This document shows, piece after piece, positions 33,668 through 45,301 of a stretch of 64,000 nucleotides of DNA. Position numbers and translations under genes: made by a program. How positions within the stretch are numbered: the first letter of the stretch is position 1; each line of letters opens with the position of its first letter. The notes beneath the pieces are model-generated. The model saw only the letters and a list, made by a program, of their open reading frames with translations, was not told the DNA's origin and ran no database searches. Source of the stretch: Tubulanus polymorphus (taxonomy: Eukaryota; Nemertea; Palaeonemertea; Tubulaniformes; Tubulanidae); assembly GCF_964204645.1 (NCBI RefSeq), contig NC_134028.1, positions 12,877,001 to 12,941,000 on the forward strand, in the 5' to 3' direction.

Positions 33668-34024
33668 ATGAATATAACTGTTGGGCCGAGTATATGTTTT
33701 GGGTTTGATTTTAAACATGAGAAAGAAATGAAATTTAACGTTAATGATGTAATTCCACATATCAAAAATATTACATTTTCTAATGAAACAACATTTGAGT
33801 ATGAAACAACAATAGATAAAGAAACTTTAAATGTAGAAAAGATTACTAATTTAATTAGAGAATCTTTAAGATTTTATGAATTAGATGAAGATTTTATCAT
33901 CGATGATATTAAAAAAATAATAATTGAAATATATACAAATGAAACTAGTAATGAAATAAATGTTGATTGAATCATCACTAAGATAACTAAATATTTTGAT
34001 GATAGTAATTTTTTTGATAAATAA
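33668..34024 (+). pseudogene. Small acidic protein of E2, truncated
   Basis: The frame stops at 33968-33970 (NVD then TGA), followed by still recognisable codons for the lost tail up to 34024. E3 carries the identical TGATTGAATCATC change, so the lesion is inherited or was spread by conversion. Confidence 0.65.
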
Positions 34025-34246
34025 ATGAGTGATAATAAGTGGATAATAACTGGATTATATAATGGCGCATTACTATCAGTTGGAACTGTTGGTTATTCAA
34101 TGGTATTAAAAAAAGTATTTAAAATGGGAAGTGTTAATGTTGATAGATTTGATATAAATGATATTTTAAAATTAACGTTAGCAGTTACTTTATCTAATTT
34201 AACTATTGATTATTTGGAAAAACAAAAATATATTCCTCCCATATAA
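34025..34246 (+). CDS. Small hydrophobic protein, 73 residues (E2)
   Basis: The predicted protein is identical to E1 and E3, with few silent differences. It is preceded by TTTTTTTGATAAATAAATG. Confidence 0.7.
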   Translation: MSDNKWIITGLYNGALLSVGTVGYSMVLKKVFKMGSVNVDRFDINDILKLTLAVTLSNLTIDYLEKQKYIPPI

Positions 34247-34270
34247 ATGCGTAATTATTTTGCTAAATAA

Positions 34271-34693
34271 ATGGCTTCTGCAATTATAACTATTATAGGA
34301 TCGGCAATTGTTAACGCTTTAGCATTTACTGGTGGTGGTTATTTATTCAAGCATATTGATAAAAATGGTTCATTAACAGAACAAAAAAGACATAACTTAG
34401 CATTAGAGAAATATAATAAAGCAGCAGAAGAATATAGAGAAAAGAGGCAAAACTATATGGATTATATTAACAAGGAATTATATGATCAGAAGATTTCACA
34501 TATAGATTTTCAATCAGTCGATGATGCAATGAGTTTGTATAACGCGGTAACCAATAAAGAAAAATTACATCTACATAAACCTACAATATCAGATTATTAT
34601 ACCCCAAGTAATGAACAGAAGAAATATGAAATAATATGGATTTTAGGCGGAACTGTTATTGTTATATTTGTTGCTTATAAGTTTACTAATTAG
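34271..34693 (+). CDS. Small protein with two TM segments (E2)
   Basis: 140 residues, open, with substitutions spread along the chain compared with E1 (for example DKNGSLTEQKRH). The next gene has been pushed 2.4 kb away by the foreign element that starts 9 bp after the stop. Confidence 0.72.
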   Translation: MASAIITIIGSAIVNALAFTGGGYLFKHIDKNGSLTEQKRHNLALEKYNKAAEEYREKRQNYMDYINKELYDQKISHIDFQSVDDAMSLYNAVTNKEKLHLHKPTISDYYTPSNEQKKYEIIWILGGTVIVIFVAYKFTN

Positions 34694-34701
34694 TAATTTT
34701 T

Positions 34702-37090
34702 AGGCCAGCCGTAGGCTGAGCCTATTACTATACAAATGGAGCGAATTTAAATGACATGGTTTCCACACAAAAGGCTCTTTTGCTTGCCAAGTGACGGCAT
34801 ATTCGAACAAATCACGTATTTAAGCGTAATCCATTGTCGGAATCGTAGCGAGCAGAATTTTGAAATAGGCTTTCATAAAAATGTTTTCTGCATGTTTCAC
34901 GAAAATAAAATCGGGAAAATTTCAACTTTTATCAGCTAATCAGGAAGTTGTGTCTTCCCTGTGATTGGTTTATCTAAAAATATCAGCAGCTGTTCACGTG
35001 AATTATCGTGATTTCATTACTGGCGCTTTTGCGCATGACGTCATGTATCAACACGCGACAATACTTCCGCGTTCGCTACGTGTTCGCTGATTGGCCCATT
35101 TACTGGGAAATTCCACAGAAGCCTAATGTGGTTTGTTACAAGCGCTGTGATTGGCCCCACCCGATTCTGGCACGGCTTTAGCTTAGTGGGTTCGAATCCC
35201 TTGACGGGAGAAGATGATGGATCCTATCGATGCTATCAACAAATAAGTTTCCCGGTTGGGCTGCTGCGGTTATCTACCGAAAGTGTTGCGGTTCGATATT
35301 TCGAGGTTTCTTTGAATTTTGGAGTGATATTGAAATCCGGTAAATACCAGCGGTAGATTGTGAACACCCATTGCTTGATATTTGTACTACTTAATCAACG
35401 AAAAGCGTCGGGGCCGCGCCAGGAGTTTTCGCGATTCAAGTAGCTCAATAGCCTACTTCTTCGTGTTCGTCCACCTCCGCAATTTTCACTCCGCCGATCT
35501 CTGACACGGCTCTGTCGCCGTCAGCGCTGTGATTGCACTATTCGTACCACCAAAATTTTTTATTTCTATATCAGGGAGGTCTGGAGAATAAAAAAGTCAA
35601 AATTTGGATATCACATAGGCCTGATTTCATCGAATAAGTCGACCATGGTCGTTACGTTTCCGTACTTATTACCACCTAAAACCGTCTGAACAATTTTGTC
35701 ACAACCAACATTTCGTTTACAGAAATCAGGTGTTCACGTGAACCCGCGGTATCGTCTATTGTTTTACTTCCGGGTTTTATTTTAAGATTTAAAATCGTAT
35801 TTCAAGATCGATTTCTATGAAATCTTTTGTTGATTTGGTGTTTGGGAGGAATTTTTATTTGCTCTACAGAAAATTCATCCTTGACAATTGCGCAAGGTTC
35901 GCAAAAAATTTCTTTTCCCAAATCGAGTGTATGAACTTGATATGCTAATTAGCCATGTGCTCGAATTGCAAATTCAATCAAATTTTATTCTGCCAAAAAA
36001 ATGTTAAATCCAATTCGCTTTCCGAGAGTTAATGGTATGCTGCATGGAACAAAGTTGTTTTGAGATGGGTCTTGAAGCTATTGAGTCGAGAGATAACCAT
36101 CTAGATAGTTCATGAGAGTTCCAAAGTTTTGAAGACGCTTCAAGGTAATGTCTTGATATTTGGTTTATACGTGTATCTACCCTAGACACATCTTCAGGCC
36201 AAAAACTGGCCCTATCAGATTCAAGATGGCCGACTGGCAGCCATTGTTGTTCGCCAAAATCAGCACTTTTTACACATTTTAGAAGTTTTCGAGGGAAATT
36301 TTGAAGACACTTTTATCAATAACCTTGATCATTCGTATATATTTGTATCCCCCAAGGTCCCATGGGCATGAGAAAAATTGGGTCGATCGGACTCAAGATG
36401 GCCGTCCTGTGACCTTTTTTGTTCCCAAAAATGTTAATTTTGGCCTGAATTCTGAGTCCTGTAGCTTTCTAATGGTGTGTCATTTTTCATTGCAATTTGT
36501 AATGGGTATTCTTTGGAAAAGGATCTTTTATATCCGAGAGGGTATTTTTGACCAGGCAATTATGACGCAATTGGCGGCCATCTTGGGGTCATCAGTACTC
36601 ATTCATAGGTGGAAAAAAAGTTTTGCCACATCATTTTGATACTTAAGCATATTTTGCTACCATAATTAATTGGAAAGTTGTAGCTCATGACATGTTCTAT
36701 GATTGAGGTGAGTTTCAAGCTCATTGGTTTTTGTTTATGGCCACCAGGGGGCGTTGAACAATACAATAACTTAGTATTTCTATATTACATTCGTACCTAT
36801 GCATATTTTGCTACCACAATCAATTGGAAAGTTGTAGCTCATGACATGGTCTATGATCTTGGTGAGTTTCAAGCTCATTGGTTTTTGTATATGGCCACCA
36901 GGGGCGTTGAACAATACAATAACTTAGTATTTCTATATTACATTCGCTCCTGCTGTCTGTGTTAACACACGATTGTACTATGTAAATGACATTGAGCAGG
37001 GAGTGTATATTGATAAATATAACCCACAGATTACATCATTTATAAAAAGCAAATCTGACAGGCTGGCCATTGTGCCCCTTGGGGCTCTTG
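34702..37090 (+). mobile_element. Helentron/pearl-like element, copy 2
   Basis: It has the same ends as copy 1 and is flanked by TTTTT on both sides (34697-34701 and 37091-37095). It lacks both nested insertions. Its 2389 bp plus 1296 bp (Mutator-like element with duplication) and 498 bp (foldback) equals the 4183 bp of copy 1. It landed in the T run of the late-class motif of the gene at 37105, separating that gene from its normal upstream region. Confidence 0.68.
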
Positions 37091-37104
37091 TTTTTGCTAA
37101 ATAA

Positions 37105-37530
37105 ATGGATGATAATATTGATATTATTCCTCATGATATAAATAAAACTAAATTGAAAATATATTTAGAAAAACAAATATTAGAATTTGAAAGTGATTTA
37201 AAGATAAAAAAGAAAAAATATTTAAAAAGTAAAATTATATATTATCTTATTATTAGTGGTTCGGTTACAATTAGTTCTGTAATAACATTTTTAGCAATAT
37301 TCAGTCCATTAACACCTTTAGCTATATCAATTGGTGTATTAGGATTAAGTTCAAGTGTTTTAACTGGTATAAGTTCAAAATTAAATATAGAAAGTAATAA
37401 AGAAAAAATTAAAACTAATATAAAAGAAATTAATAAATTAAAGAATACACTAGATTATATAATAAGTTTAAATGGCCATATAACAGTTGAAGAACAAGAT
37501 AAATTATTAAAAGAATTAGTTAATTATTAA
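37105..37530 (+). CDS. Two-TM membrane protein (E2)
   Basis: 141 residues, open. A charged N-terminal helix (YLEKQILEFESDLKIKKKKY) precedes a hydrophobic hairpin (IIYYLIISGSVTISSVITFL and SPLTPLAISIGVLGLSSSVL) and a coiled C-terminal helix. The topology resembles small effector or holin-like membrane proteins, but I assign no function. Only CTAAATAAATG of its start motif remains next to the inserted element. Confidence 0.7.
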   Translation: MDDNIDIIPHDINKTKLKIYLEKQILEFESDLKIKKKKYLKSKIIYYLIISGSVTISSVITFLAIFSPLTPLAISIGVLGLSSSVLTGISSKLNIESNKEKIKTNIKEINKLKNTLDYIISLNGHITVEEQDKLLKELVNY

Positions 37531-37546
37531 TTTTTTAATTATATAA

Positions 37547-38848
37547 ATGGGGTTTCCAAAAGCTTTCCAATATAATAAATCAATTAAATATAATATTCCT
37601 GCAATAGATTTTAAGAAAAATATTACATATAAAAATGTAGTTTTAAATTCATTAACTAATTTAGAAATTTATGTTACTGAATCACAGTTTTTTATTTCTA
37701 AAATGGAAAATATATTTAATACATATGAAGTTACTTTTACTCGAGATGAATACCATATATATAAAGTAAAATCTAATATGAAATATTGGCAGAATCAATT
37801 AAATTTTGCTGTTTATTGTGCAACAACAGGATGTGGAATAAGTTGGAATGATCATTTAAATAACTTAGATAAAAATTTGAAGTATTCTGATTTAAAATTA
37901 ATTCACACAATATTTAGATTTCACACATATTTTCAAATCAGAATAATATTAAATGAATTAGAATGTCCTTTACCCGGGTCTAAATATTTTAAAGAATTGG
38001 ATAATAATATTAATCTATCTAAGTTTTATAAAATATGTAATGAATTTAATATAAATACTAATTCCGATTTTAGAGCGCATGGTAAATTGCAAGGTATTGG
38101 TGAACAGTATGAAATAAAAAGAATTGATTATATGCATAGAATTGGAGCTTATCATAATTATAAAATTGATAATAATAATGGTTGGGTTAATTTCATTTTA
38201 GAAAATGGTGAAGGTTTTACAAAATCAGGTATACAAAGAATAAATCAATCTATTAGAACTTATTTGATATGTATTTTAGGTGCGCACGTTGAAACAAGAT
38301 CCCCAATAATTGGAAATGATAACACTTCATTCGATGCGCAGAAACAATTTAAAGTATTATTTGAAGATTCAATTCATAATGATAAAAATAGATCGATTCC
38401 AGAAAACATTGTAAGATATCAAAATTATTTAGATAAATCACATATTAGATTAAATTATTGTATAGGCCCTAATCTATTTATTATTTCTAATGATTTAGTA
38501 TTAAAGATGGGAAACATAATTGGTTATAATAATCTAATTAAAACTGCAACAATAAATAATTCATTTGGATTAAATGATATAAATAAAAAGATTTTCACTG
38601 CTCCAAAATTAATGGAAGGTGAAAAAAATAAAAAACATATTCAATCAACTGAAACTAAAACTAATAATATTAACTTAAATAATGATTCTAAAATAAAAGA
38701 TTACAATACATCAGAATATATTAAAACTGATATTATTCAACATGATATAATTAAAACTGATAATGATAATAAATCCCATGAAAATGCTAAATTAGCTATA
38801 ACTTGTATAGGAATTGTAATCGGAGGAATATTATATTTTAAATTTTAA
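37547..38848 (+). CDS. Polinton virion-type protein with C-terminal TM (E2)
   Basis: 433 residues, open. N-terminal and C-terminal thirds are nearly as in E3, including YWQNQLNFAVYCATTGCGIS and VETRSPIIGNDNTSFDAQKQ. The centre (DFRAHGKLQGIGEQYEIKRI...) is unrelated to the E1/E3 segment. The start reads MGFPKAF instead of MVDSFPKAF. The abrupt change suggests recombination with another lineage. Confidence 0.75.
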   Translation: MGFPKAFQYNKSIKYNIPAIDFKKNITYKNVVLNSLTNLEIYVTESQFFISKMENIFNTYEVTFTRDEYHIYKVKSNMKYWQNQLNFAVYCATTGCGISWNDHLNNLDKNLKYSDLKLIHTIFRFHTYFQIRIILNELECPLPGSKYFKELDNNINLSKFYKICNEFNINTNSDFRAHGKLQGIGEQYEIKRIDYMHRIGAYHNYKIDNNNGWVNFILENGEGFTKSGIQRINQSIRTYLICILGAHVETRSPIIGNDNTSFDAQKQFKVLFEDSIHNDKNRSIPENIVRYQNYLDKSHIRLNYCIGPNLFIISNDLVLKMGNIIGYNNLIKTATINNSFGLNDINKKIFTAPKLMEGEKNKKHIQSTETKTNNINLNNDSKIKDYNTSEYIKTDIIQHDIIKTDNDNKSHENAKLAITCIGIVIGGILYFKF

Positions 38849-38867
38849 TTAATTTTTTATTATGTAA

Positions 38868-40520
38868 ATGGCAGAAGGTGGAGAAGATATTCCAATGGAT
38901 CCTTTAGATGAACCTGGTATAAGTGATGAACAACCACCTGATTTTAGTGAAACAAGTTTTAGTTATGATAATAAAACAGAATATAATACTAATTTAGGTG
39001 AAGATGATGATTATGATGATGATTATGATGGAATTAATTCCGAATTACGTGAAAAATTAATTAAATATTTACAAGCTCCTGAAAGTGGTAGAATTTCAAC
39101 TAGAACAGAAAGAAAAGAATTTATGGAACTATTAGTAGAACAACAAGAAAAATATCCTGATAAACATATGGAATTATATAAAATGAAATCTAGATTAACA
39201 GATACAATTGTTAACGAATTATTACCAAAAGTTGTAATAGATGAAATTGATACTGAAGATGTTGTAGAACAAATTTTTAAAGATGACCCATATTTCACGA
39301 ATGATTTAGAATTTAAAAATGATTCATGGTATTATAATCTTGAATTAAATAGGAATACTGTATCAATTCAATTATCTAGAATGGGTCAAGAAAATATTTT
39401 TGAACCTGGAATGCGAGCATTATCTACAATTGAAGGTTCAAAAGGTGGTAGAGAATTTCTCAGAATTATATGGAATGCACTCGACAGAATAAATAAAGAA
39501 GAACCAATTCCTAATATTGATATTAACAAATATTCACCATTTAAAAATCCAAATCCAAATCCTACTGATGTTGATCCAGAAACTGATGAAGATTTTGCAA
39601 ATCGATTAGATAAATTAAGAACTTCAACACCAGAAACATCGAGAAGAGACACTCAACCAATTGTTAATGGTGCAAGTCAATTACAATTAACATTAGAAAA
39701 ACAAATTGATAGTTTAAGAGATTCAGAAGAAGAGATGAATAGTATATCAGATACATCTGGTTCTGAAATTGGAATAAATTGAATACAATCTTTACTAGAA
39801 AAAGGATTACTTGATTTAACTGAAGAACAATTACAAATATTACCTGAAAAAGCACGTAGAGAAATTAAAGGTGTACAAATATCAGCTGGTGAAATTGCTA
39901 ATATTAAGATGAGATTTTCTAAAATAACCATGTTAGAAAAAGAATTAGCTAATGCAAATGAAGAATTAAGACAATTAGAATTAAATAAAAATCTTCAAGT
40001 AATAGAGGAAGCTGATTATGAAAGCAGAAAATTAGCTTTAGTAAAAAAAATAGATGATTTAGAATATAACATAGAATTACAAAAAGAAGAAAGAGATACA
40101 TTATTAAAATCATATGATCTTAATCATATTAAAAAATTAAAAGTTATTTTTAAAGATTTGTTGATAAAACCAAATTCTAAAATATCATTGAAAGATAGAA
40201 TAAGATTGTTATTTAAATTAGAAGGAATCACAATTCTTTCAATTCTAACAGCTGTTACTATGGTATTCACAACAATAGGTTTAGCAATATCAAATGCTTT
40301 AAAATCTACTCCTACTCCAAATAAACCGGATAAACCCCCAGGTAATAATTCTATACAAGATAAAGTTAAAGATGGTTTAAAGAAATTAGCAAAATATTTA
40401 TGGGAACTTTCAAAGAAATCTGCTGCAGCTTTACCAGGAATTATTGCATCAATTGTTGGTTTTATATTGAAATTTGCAGGAAACATTATTAACTTTGCTG
40501 CTGAACATATTATTTTATGA
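38868..40520 (+). pseudogene. Long coiled-coil/membrane protein of E2, nonsense and 3' deletion
   Basis: The frame stops at 39780-39782 (CGA to TGA after SEIGIN). The remainder is open in the same frame to 40520. About 110 bp at the 3' end, covering the last membrane stretch and the intergenic motif, are deleted, so TGA is followed at once by the capsid ATG. The N-terminus (DPLDEPGISDEQPPDFSETS) differs from E1 and E3, while the following IDTEDVVEQIFKDDPYF region matches E3. Confidence 0.82.
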
Positions 40521-40533
40521 ATGAGTGGGAGTT
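40521..40533 (+). pseudogene. MCP: First codons of E2 major capsid gene, cut by E3
   Basis: ATGAGTGGGAGTT is the start of the capsid gene. The last six bases, GGAGTT, are the left target duplication of E3. The gene resumes at 58941. Confidence 0.9.
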
Positions 40534-40968
40534 AGTAATAGGGGTAATAGGCTTTCAGGCCAAAGGTCGAACGGTCGAGCTCGTAAAAATGAAAAACATA
40601 AAAATAATAACAATTTCTACTTGAATTACTCGCGAAACTCATAAAAATGAAAAATAAATTCTCACACGCTCGAATTTATTTTTCATTTTCATGAGTTTCA
40701 CTCCTAATTCAAGTAGAAATTGTAATTATTTTTATGTTTTTCATTTTTACTCACCCGCCCGTTCAACCTTTAACCTGAAAGCCTATTACCCCTATTACTC
40801 TTAAAATATTCATATATATGAATAACATTTAAATCATTGAACTTCTAAAATCAATTTTAATAAAAAATATAGTATTAAAATGGAAGCAAATAAGTACTAC
40901 TGCCCAACATGTAATATCGATATAGACAAGTCTCAAAAAGCAAGACACAATAAAACTAGAACACATTT
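40534..40968. repeat. E3 left terminal inverted repeat, type-B palindrome
   Basis: The palindrome 40534-40799 begins AGTAATAGGGGTAATAGGC and ends GCCTATTACCCCTATTACT. Only its outermost ~45 bp resemble type A. The middle holds AATTTCTACTTGAATTACTC and its inverted copy, with a centre AAATTCTCACACGCTCGAATTT. It continues through the spacer and 89 bp of POLB coding sequence. Confidence 0.92.
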
Positions 40969-43900
40969 AGAGAATAAATTGAAACTAGAATATAAAGATG
41001 ATATATTAGAAACTAAATTAGAAGAATTAAAGAATGAAAAGGAAACATACAAATGTGATATATGTAATCAATCATTCAGTGATAAAAGATATTATAAAGA
41101 ACATTTAAAATCTATAAGTCATATTAGAAATAAGAATAATGATATTTTAGGTGAAGATTATTTTGATAATGATAACGATAAGAAACAGAACACAATTAAA
41201 AGAATAAAAAATAAATTAAACAATAAAAGACCATACATGGAAGATGTAAGAAATTATATTAATTCATTAGATAATAAAAAAGATATAGAGATAACCGAAG
41301 CATTTAAAAGTGATATTGGTCCAGCAGCTATCGAGTTTAAATTTCATAAAAGTTAAACAATAGAAGAAAATAAAAAACATTTAGAAAATATGAAAGAAAT
41401 AATAAAAATAATTACAGATGTTGAATATCCTAAAATTAGTATATCAGTTAAAGTAAAGTTTATAAAATCTGAAGATAAACCAATATATAATATAAATTCT
41501 CATTCACAACATATTATATCTAAACAACATATAGATGATAAATTAAATAAATGTTATAATGAAATAAAAACTAAAATAGAAGAGAAATATTTTGAAGGAT
41601 CTGGTTTAATATTTGATGAGATAATATTTATAACTTTACATGTTTATAACACAAAATATAATAAGTTAACTAAATCAAAACCAATTGATGAAAATAATTT
41701 ATCATATTATAAAGATGATAGTATAAATGGAACAAGTTATATTAAATTACCATTTAAAACTAATGGTGTAATAAATATACAAAATGAAGATGATAAATGT
41801 TTTCTATGGGTTATAATAAGTTGTTTACATCCAGTTGAAGATTATAATAAACATACTTATAGATTAACTCATTATAAACAATTTGAAAATAATTATAAGA
41901 TAGATAAGTATCCTGTTAGAATTAAAAATATTCCAAAAATAGAAAGAGATAATAATCTTAAAATAAATGTATTTGATTTAATTAAATTACCAAATACAAA
42001 AGGAAATAATATTAAACATTAAACATTAGAACCTTTATACCTATCAAAAGATTATGATTCAAATAATGTTATAGATATACTATATTATGAGAATCATTAT
42101 ATGTGGATTAAACAAATCGATTTATTTTTTAGAACAGAAAGTGATCACCATAATAAAATATATCTATGTAGAAAATGTTTACATAAATTTAGTAATGAAA
42201 GTACATTATTAAATCATAAACAACTATGTGATAATCATGATTATTGTAAATTAGTTTTACCAAATGAAAAAGATAAAATATTAGAATTCAAAAAATATGA
42301 TTACAAAAATAAAGTACCATTTGTAATATATGGAGATTTTGAATCATTGAATAAAGAATTAACAGATAAAGATAGAAAAGATATATATTATAAAAGAAAG
42401 AAATTAAATTCTAATGAAAGTGATTTTTCAGAAGAACCGCCAAAAACAAATACTATAAAAAAAAGATTCACCAATCAGCTGCAGCTTTCGGGTTATATAT
42501 TAAATCTGATTATCCAGAACTAATTGAAAGTGAATATTATCAGTATAGAAATGAAAATGTTATTAATCATTTTTGTGACTTATTAATTGAATATGAAATA
42601 AGATTTAGTAAATTATTGAATACAAATATAGAAATAATTATGACAGAAGAAGATAAAGAAGTATTTGAGTTTGCAGATAAATGTTATTATTGTGAAAAGA
42701 TATTTAATTATAAAGATAAAAAAGTAAGAGACCATGATCATTTGAATGGAAAGTTTAGAGGTGCAGCGCATGAGGCTTGCAATTTACAAGCCAAAAAAGT
42801 AAATTTTGTCCCCATTATATTTCACAATTTATCGGGGTATGACGCGCATTTATTCATTAAGCAACCTTGTCATAAAATAGAAGAAATTAATAATGAAATA
42901 GAAATATTAAATTCAAATAAATCAAAAGATAAAATACCAACTTATAAATTTAGAATGTTAGCTAAAACATCTGAGAATTATATATCATTCCAATTTGGTT
43001 GTTTAAGATTTATAGATTCATATAGATTTTTAAATAGTTCATTAGATAACTTATCAAAATCATTAGTTGATGATGAATTAAAGATATTAAAAGAATATTA
43101 CCCAAATTATGATGATTTTAAATGAATGAGATATAAAGGTGCAATTCCATATTCTTTCTATAAAAATCATAATGATTTTAAAATAACTGAATTATTGAAA
43201 GAACAATTCTATGATGAATTAAAAAATGAATATGTTAAAGATGAAGTCTATAATAGAACATTGAATATTTGGAATCATTTCAAAATAGAAAATCATGGAC
43301 AATTAGTAGATTTATATTTAAAATCAGATGTATTATTATTAACCGATATATTTGAAAGGTTTAGAGATGTAAACCTAAAATATTTCAATATTGATCCTTG
43401 TCATTGTTATTCATCGCCAGGATTAACATGGGATTGTGGATTAAAATTTACAGATATAAAAATGGATTTGTTAACAAATATAGATCAATTACTATTATTT
43501 GAAAAATCTATAAGAGGAGGTGTTTCAGGTGTATTAGGTGATAGATATTTCAATGTAAATGATAATCCTGGATATAAATTATTATACATAGATGCAAATA
43601 ATCTTTATGGTTGGGCAATGATGGAACCACAACCTTATGGGATGTTTGAAATAACTGAAGTTTTACAAATTGATAAATTTGATTGGAAGAAAAGAATCCT
43701 AGATATTGCAGATGATTCAGATATTGGTTACTTCTTTGTTGTAGATTTAGAATACCCTGAAAATATTAAATTCAAATCTAGAAATCTAGCATATTGTCCC
43801 GAACATAAAATTGTTAAACATGAAGAATTATCAAATTATCAAAAAAGAATTAAACCCGATAATCATATTCATACAGAAAAGTTAATGGTAACTCAAGAAG

Positions 43901-44914
43901 ATAAATATAATTACGTTGTGCATTATAGAATGTTAAAATTCTATTTGAATCAAGGAATGATATTAAAAAAAGTACATAGATATATTTCATTTAATCAATC
44001 TAAGTGGTTAGAAAAATATATAGATTTTAATACTACACAGAGAACTGAAGCTAAAACTGATTTTGAGAAGGATTACTTTAAACTGATGAATAATGCGTTC
44101 TATGGAAAAACATGTGAAAACATAAGAAATAGAAATGATATTGAGTTAGTTAGTAATGGTAAAAGAATTAGACATTTGCAATCGTATCCGAAATTCATAG
44201 GTAACAGAATATTCGATGAAAATTTAGCAGCAGTTAAATTAAAAGAACTTCTATGAAGTTCAATAAACCTATTTATGTTGGAGCATCAGTTTTAGAAATT
44301 TCAAAGCTATTGATGTATGAATTCTATTATAATGTATTGCAACCCCATTTTGGGGAAAAAATATAGAAATCTTATATCTAGATACAGATTCTTACATATT
44401 AAAGATAAAAAGTGATAACATAACTGATGATTTAAAAATATTAAATCATCATTTTGATTTCAGTAACTATCCCAAAGATCATGAATTGTTTAGCAATGAT
44501 AATGAAAAAGTTCCCGGGAAGTTTAAAGATGAATTAGGTGGTGAAGAAATGATAGAGTTCATAGGTATTAGATCTAAAATGTATTCATATAAAACTAAAG
44601 AACATGAAGCTAAAAAGTTAAAAGGAATTACCAAAAGTGTAGTAGAAAAGAATATTCATTTTAAAGATTACATCAATTGTATATTTAATGAAGAAGTTAG
44701 AAAACATAAGATGAAATGTTTAAGATCTGAAGATCATGAAATGTATATTGAAGAGATAGAGAAGATAAGTCTAAACCCATTTGATGATAAAAGATATATT
44801 TTAGATGATGGAATCCACACAGTCGCGTATGGTTGCAATTTAGATGAATATATAAAATTCAAAAGAGAAGAAACAAAAGAAAATGAGATTATGAAAAGGA
44901 TTCTAACGTGTTAA
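40880..44914 (+). pseudogene. POLB: DNA polymerase B of E3, many lesions
   Basis: The gene is complete in length but carries nonsense codons at 41354-41356, 42020-42022 and 43123-43125. Frameshifts lie near 42462 (A run gains two), 44230 and 44357. Motif A (DANNLYGWAM), motif B (LMNNAFYGKT) and motif C (LDTDSYIL) have normal catalytic residues, unlike E1. Fingers and exonuclease boxes are recognisable. The start is inside the terminal repeat. Confidence 0.9.
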
Positions 44915-44922
44915 TTAATTTC

Positions 44923-44945
44923 AATAAAAATGTGTATAATAAATG
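44923..44945 (+). promoter_or_regulatory. Early-type start motif of the OB-like gene (E3)
   Basis: AATAAAAATGTGTATAATAAATG ends in the start codon. The AATAAA may alternatively be a polyadenylation signal for POLB. Confidence 0.45.
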
Positions 44946-45284
44946 GAGAGTAAACAAGTACACAGTGAATTCTTAGATAGAATTAAAGATACCACAAATG
45001 TAAAATCTGTAGATTATAAATTCAAAAAACTAACTGAGTTAACAATTCACAAGAAATATTTAATTACAAATATTGTTACAGTTACTAACAAATATGGAGA
45101 TAAATTAGTTATACACTTAGAATATGAAGGATTAAAAGGAAATACACATAAATTCAGAACTTATTTACCAGATAGATTTCATAGATTATCAAGTGAAGAT
45201 TTAGAAGAATTATGTTCTGGAGATTTCTATTTCGTATACAAAGGTAAGAATGAAAAAGGGCACCATGAAATAGATTTCGAATAA
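44943..45284 (+). CDS. Small OB-fold-like protein (E3)
   Basis: 113 residues, open, with a four-residue deletion near the N-terminus compared with E1 (HSEFLDRIKD). The beta-rich core KYGDKLVIHLEYEGLKGN is retained. It lies 28 bp after the POLB stop. Confidence 0.62.
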   Translation: MESKQVHSEFLDRIKDTTNVKSVDYKFKKLTELTIHKKYLITNIVTVTNKYGDKLVIHLEYEGLKGNTHKFRTYLPDRFHRLSSEDLEELCSGDFYFVYKGKNEKGHHEIDFE

Positions 45285-45301
45285 GAAAATATGTAAAATA
45301 A

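Noticed and set aside
38868-40000. Antisense frames of 60-150 residues opposite the long coiled-coil and capsid genes
   Set aside because: They are shadows of AT-rich codon use on the coding strand and are not conserved as proteins between copies.
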